From contig CBJLMB010000007.1 in the NCBI GenBank assembly GCA_966424055.1, positions 122,063 through 186,062 of the forward strand: 64,000 nt of DNA. Reading direction: 5' to 3'. The notes beneath the pieces are model-generated. The model ran no database searches. It was not told the DNA's origin and saw only the letters and a list, made by a program, of their open reading frames with translations. This DNA comes from Deminuibacter sp966424055. Lineage in GTDB: Bacteria > Bacteroidota > Bacteroidia > Chitinophagales > Chitinophagaceae. The translations under genes and the position numbers were made by a program. Positions 63,285-64,000 of the stretch are shown piece after piece. How positions within the stretch are numbered: the first letter of the stretch is position 1; every line of letters starts with the position of its first letter.

Positions 63285-63292
63285 TAATTTTG
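63285..63292 (+). promoter_or_regulatory. candidate -7 box of the lipoprotein gene
   Basis: TAATTTTG ends four bases before the ATG at 63297, immediately after the raiA terminator. Confidence 0.45.
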
Positions 63293-63296
63293 TATT

Positions 63297-63566
63297 ATGA
63301 GAACAGGAAAAAAATTGCTTTTTTTGATGATGACAGCCCTGTTGGGGGCCTGTGGCCATGAAAGCACCATTACAGCCAGGGCGCATATACTGGAGAGAAA
63401 AGCCATTAAAAACGGGAAACTGTTGATCCGGTATGTTTTCAGGGCAGGGGAGCAGCAGGTGGCCGACAGCCTGGAGCTGGAGAAAGAAACCATTGTACCC
63501 CATGATTCTATACCCGTAGAGTTTTCACAAAACGATCCGCAGCAGCATAAGCTGAAGCTACCCTGA
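63297..63566 (+). CDS. small lipoprotein, uncharacterised
   Basis: An 89-residue protein with a lipoprotein signal (MRTGKKLLFLMMTALLGAC; lipobox LGAC). The mature part is short, charged and without recognisable motifs. It has a strand-like stretch KLLIRYVFRAGEQQVADSL. Its start codon lies four bases from a -7 box and 50 bp after raiA. The function is unknown. Confidence 0.65.
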   Translation: MRTGKKLLFLMMTALLGACGHESTITARAHILERKAIKNGKLLIRYVFRAGEQQVADSLELEKETIVPHDSIPVEFSQNDPQQHKLKLP

Positions 63567-63629
63567 GCCAGGCTATTTTGCCGGTAGAAAAAATATGCGG
63601 TAACTCATTGAAAATTTTCTACCTAAAAT

Positions 63630-63659
63630 TTTGCTGATTCAAGTTTTCTCTTACCTTTG
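63630..63659 (+). promoter_or_regulatory. tRNA cluster promoter
   Basis: TTTG (63630-63633), an 18-nt spacer, then TACCTTTG (63652-63659). A strong consensus match driving tRNA-Thr, tRNA-Tyr and whatever follows. Confidence 0.75.
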
Positions 63660-63693
63660 CCATCCCGAAAAACAGAGCAGTTCTTTATCATAA

Positions 63694-63716
63694 GCCACTT
63701 TAGTTCAACCAGTAGG
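63694..63716 (+). other. partial tRNA-like remnant
   Basis: GCCACTTTAGTTCAACCAGT resembles the acceptor and D-arm of the tRNA-Thr 78 bp downstream (GCCACTTTAGCTCAGCTGGT). No anticodon or T-arm follows. Confidence 0.5.
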
Positions 63717-63771
63717 GTTTGCTGCAGCTTTGTTCAGCAGGGGTTAAAAAGGTTGGGCAAAAGTTGTACAT

Positions 63772-63844
63772 GCCACTTTAGCTCAGCTGGTAGAGCAACT
63801 GATTTGTAATCAGTAGGTCGTTGGTTCGATTCCGACAAGTGGCT
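63772..63844 (+). tRNA. tRNA-Thr (anticodon TGT)
   Basis: Acceptor GCCACTT/AAGTGGC, D-arm GCTCAGCTGGTAGAGC, anticodon stem ACTGA/TCAGT with loop TTTGTAA, and T-arm TTGGTTCGATTCCGA. CCA is not encoded. Confidence 0.97.
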
Positions 63845-63849
63845 CATCC

Positions 63850-63884
63850 GATGTAAGATGTTGGATGTCGGATGTAAGATGTAG
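63850..63884 (+). repeat. five heptamer repeats between tRNA-Thr and tRNA-Tyr
   Basis: GATGTAA, GATGTTG, GATGTCG, GATGTAA and GATGTAG in perfect 7-bp register. Related to the heptamers at 27.7-28.0 kb. Confidence 0.85.
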
Positions 63885-63925
63885 CTGGTAAATTGCGGCA
63901 TTATACATCACACATCGTGCATAAC

Positions 63926-64000
63926 GGGCAGGTTCCAGAGCGGCCAAATGGGGCGGACTGTAAATCCGCTGTCTTTCGACTTCAGTGGTTCGAATCCACT
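63926..64000 (+). tRNA. tRNA-Tyr (anticodon GTA), 3' end cut by the window
   Basis: The acceptor 5' strand GGGCAGG, a D-arm with TTCCAGAGCGGCCAAATGG, the anticodon loop CTGTAAA and a long variable arm typical of bacterial tRNA-Tyr. The sequence ends in the T-arm (GGTTCGAATCC). Confidence 0.95.

Overview
The window is chromosomal DNA from a Bacteroidota bacterium, most likely family Chitinophagaceae. Three things point there. Candidate promoters follow the phylum form (TTTG about 19 nt upstream of TAnnTTTG). Start codons almost never have a Shine-Dalgarno sequence, rpsU being the striking exception. Gene content and order are typical: two-lipoyl odhB, short AMP nucleosidase, CcmB-CcmC-CcmD-like block, HscA-like Hsp70, and rpsU - xerC - raiA - tRNA-Thr - tRNA-Tyr. 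Most of the window is ordinary housekeeping and accessory metabolism on both strands, with many intrinsic terminators between convergent units.

Layout. 1-9.8 kb: ATP-dependent DNA ligase with its partner nuclease, a periplasmic-binding-like protein, guaA, a DUF2807 lipoprotein, an M14 peptidase, a two-component system and rpsT. 10-15 kb: the 2-oxoglutarate dehydrogenase genes sucA and sucB. 15-24 kb: a lipoprotein, a 5-methylcytosine RNA methyltransferase, mnmA, a retropepsin-like protein, ssb, a GH92 mannosidase, and a YkuD-like protein next to a cytidine/blasticidin-deaminase-type enzyme. 24-30 kb: a frameshifted REP-associated tyrosine transposase with its REP elements, a malate/lactate dehydrogenase, a repeat-rich 650-bp gap, an esterase and queA. 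30-46 kb: a 1222-residue TraB/GumN-type protein, a fused peptide-ABC ATPase, AMP nucleosidase, a solitary HsdR-N nuclease-like protein, a serine hydrolase, a VWA protein, glutamate dehydrogenase, ccmB/C/D, tdk and waaA. 46.7-51 kb: a nucleotide-sugar operon (aminotransferase, UDP-glucose dehydrogenase, UDP-glucuronate decarboxylase, dTDP-4-dehydrorhamnose reductase) ending at tRNA-Gln. 51.4-55.5 kb: GH76 and GH125 mannan enzymes, an SGNH hydrolase and an alpha/beta hydrolase. 55.6-64 kb: tyrS, RDD protein, hscA, ribE, an SDR, rpsU, xerC, raiA, a lipoprotein, tRNA-Thr and a truncated tRNA-Tyr.

Functional themes: the GH92, GH76 and GH125 enzymes together could dismantle alpha-mannan. The 46.7-51 kb operon and waaA point to surface polysaccharide and LPS synthesis. 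mnmA, queA, the RNA methyltransferase, three tRNAs, tyrS, rpsT, rpsU and raiA are translation functions.

The most unusual content is in the repeats. (1) Four hairpins share an almost invariant 12-nt loop (TCGACTRCGCTC), but each has a different, perfectly complementary stem; two of them lie in frame inside the RNA methyltransferase gene. (2) A RAYT pseudogene is bracketed by two-hairpin REP elements, with a solitary covarying copy 4.3 kb away. (3) A nearly identical 62-bp inverted repeat, with octamer arrays on both sides, brackets xerC inside an otherwise conserved housekeeping gene order. (4) Heptamer and octamer tandem repeats recur at several loci. (5) A structured leader precedes ccmC, and several genes have a -7 promoter box ending only 4-5 nt before the ATG.
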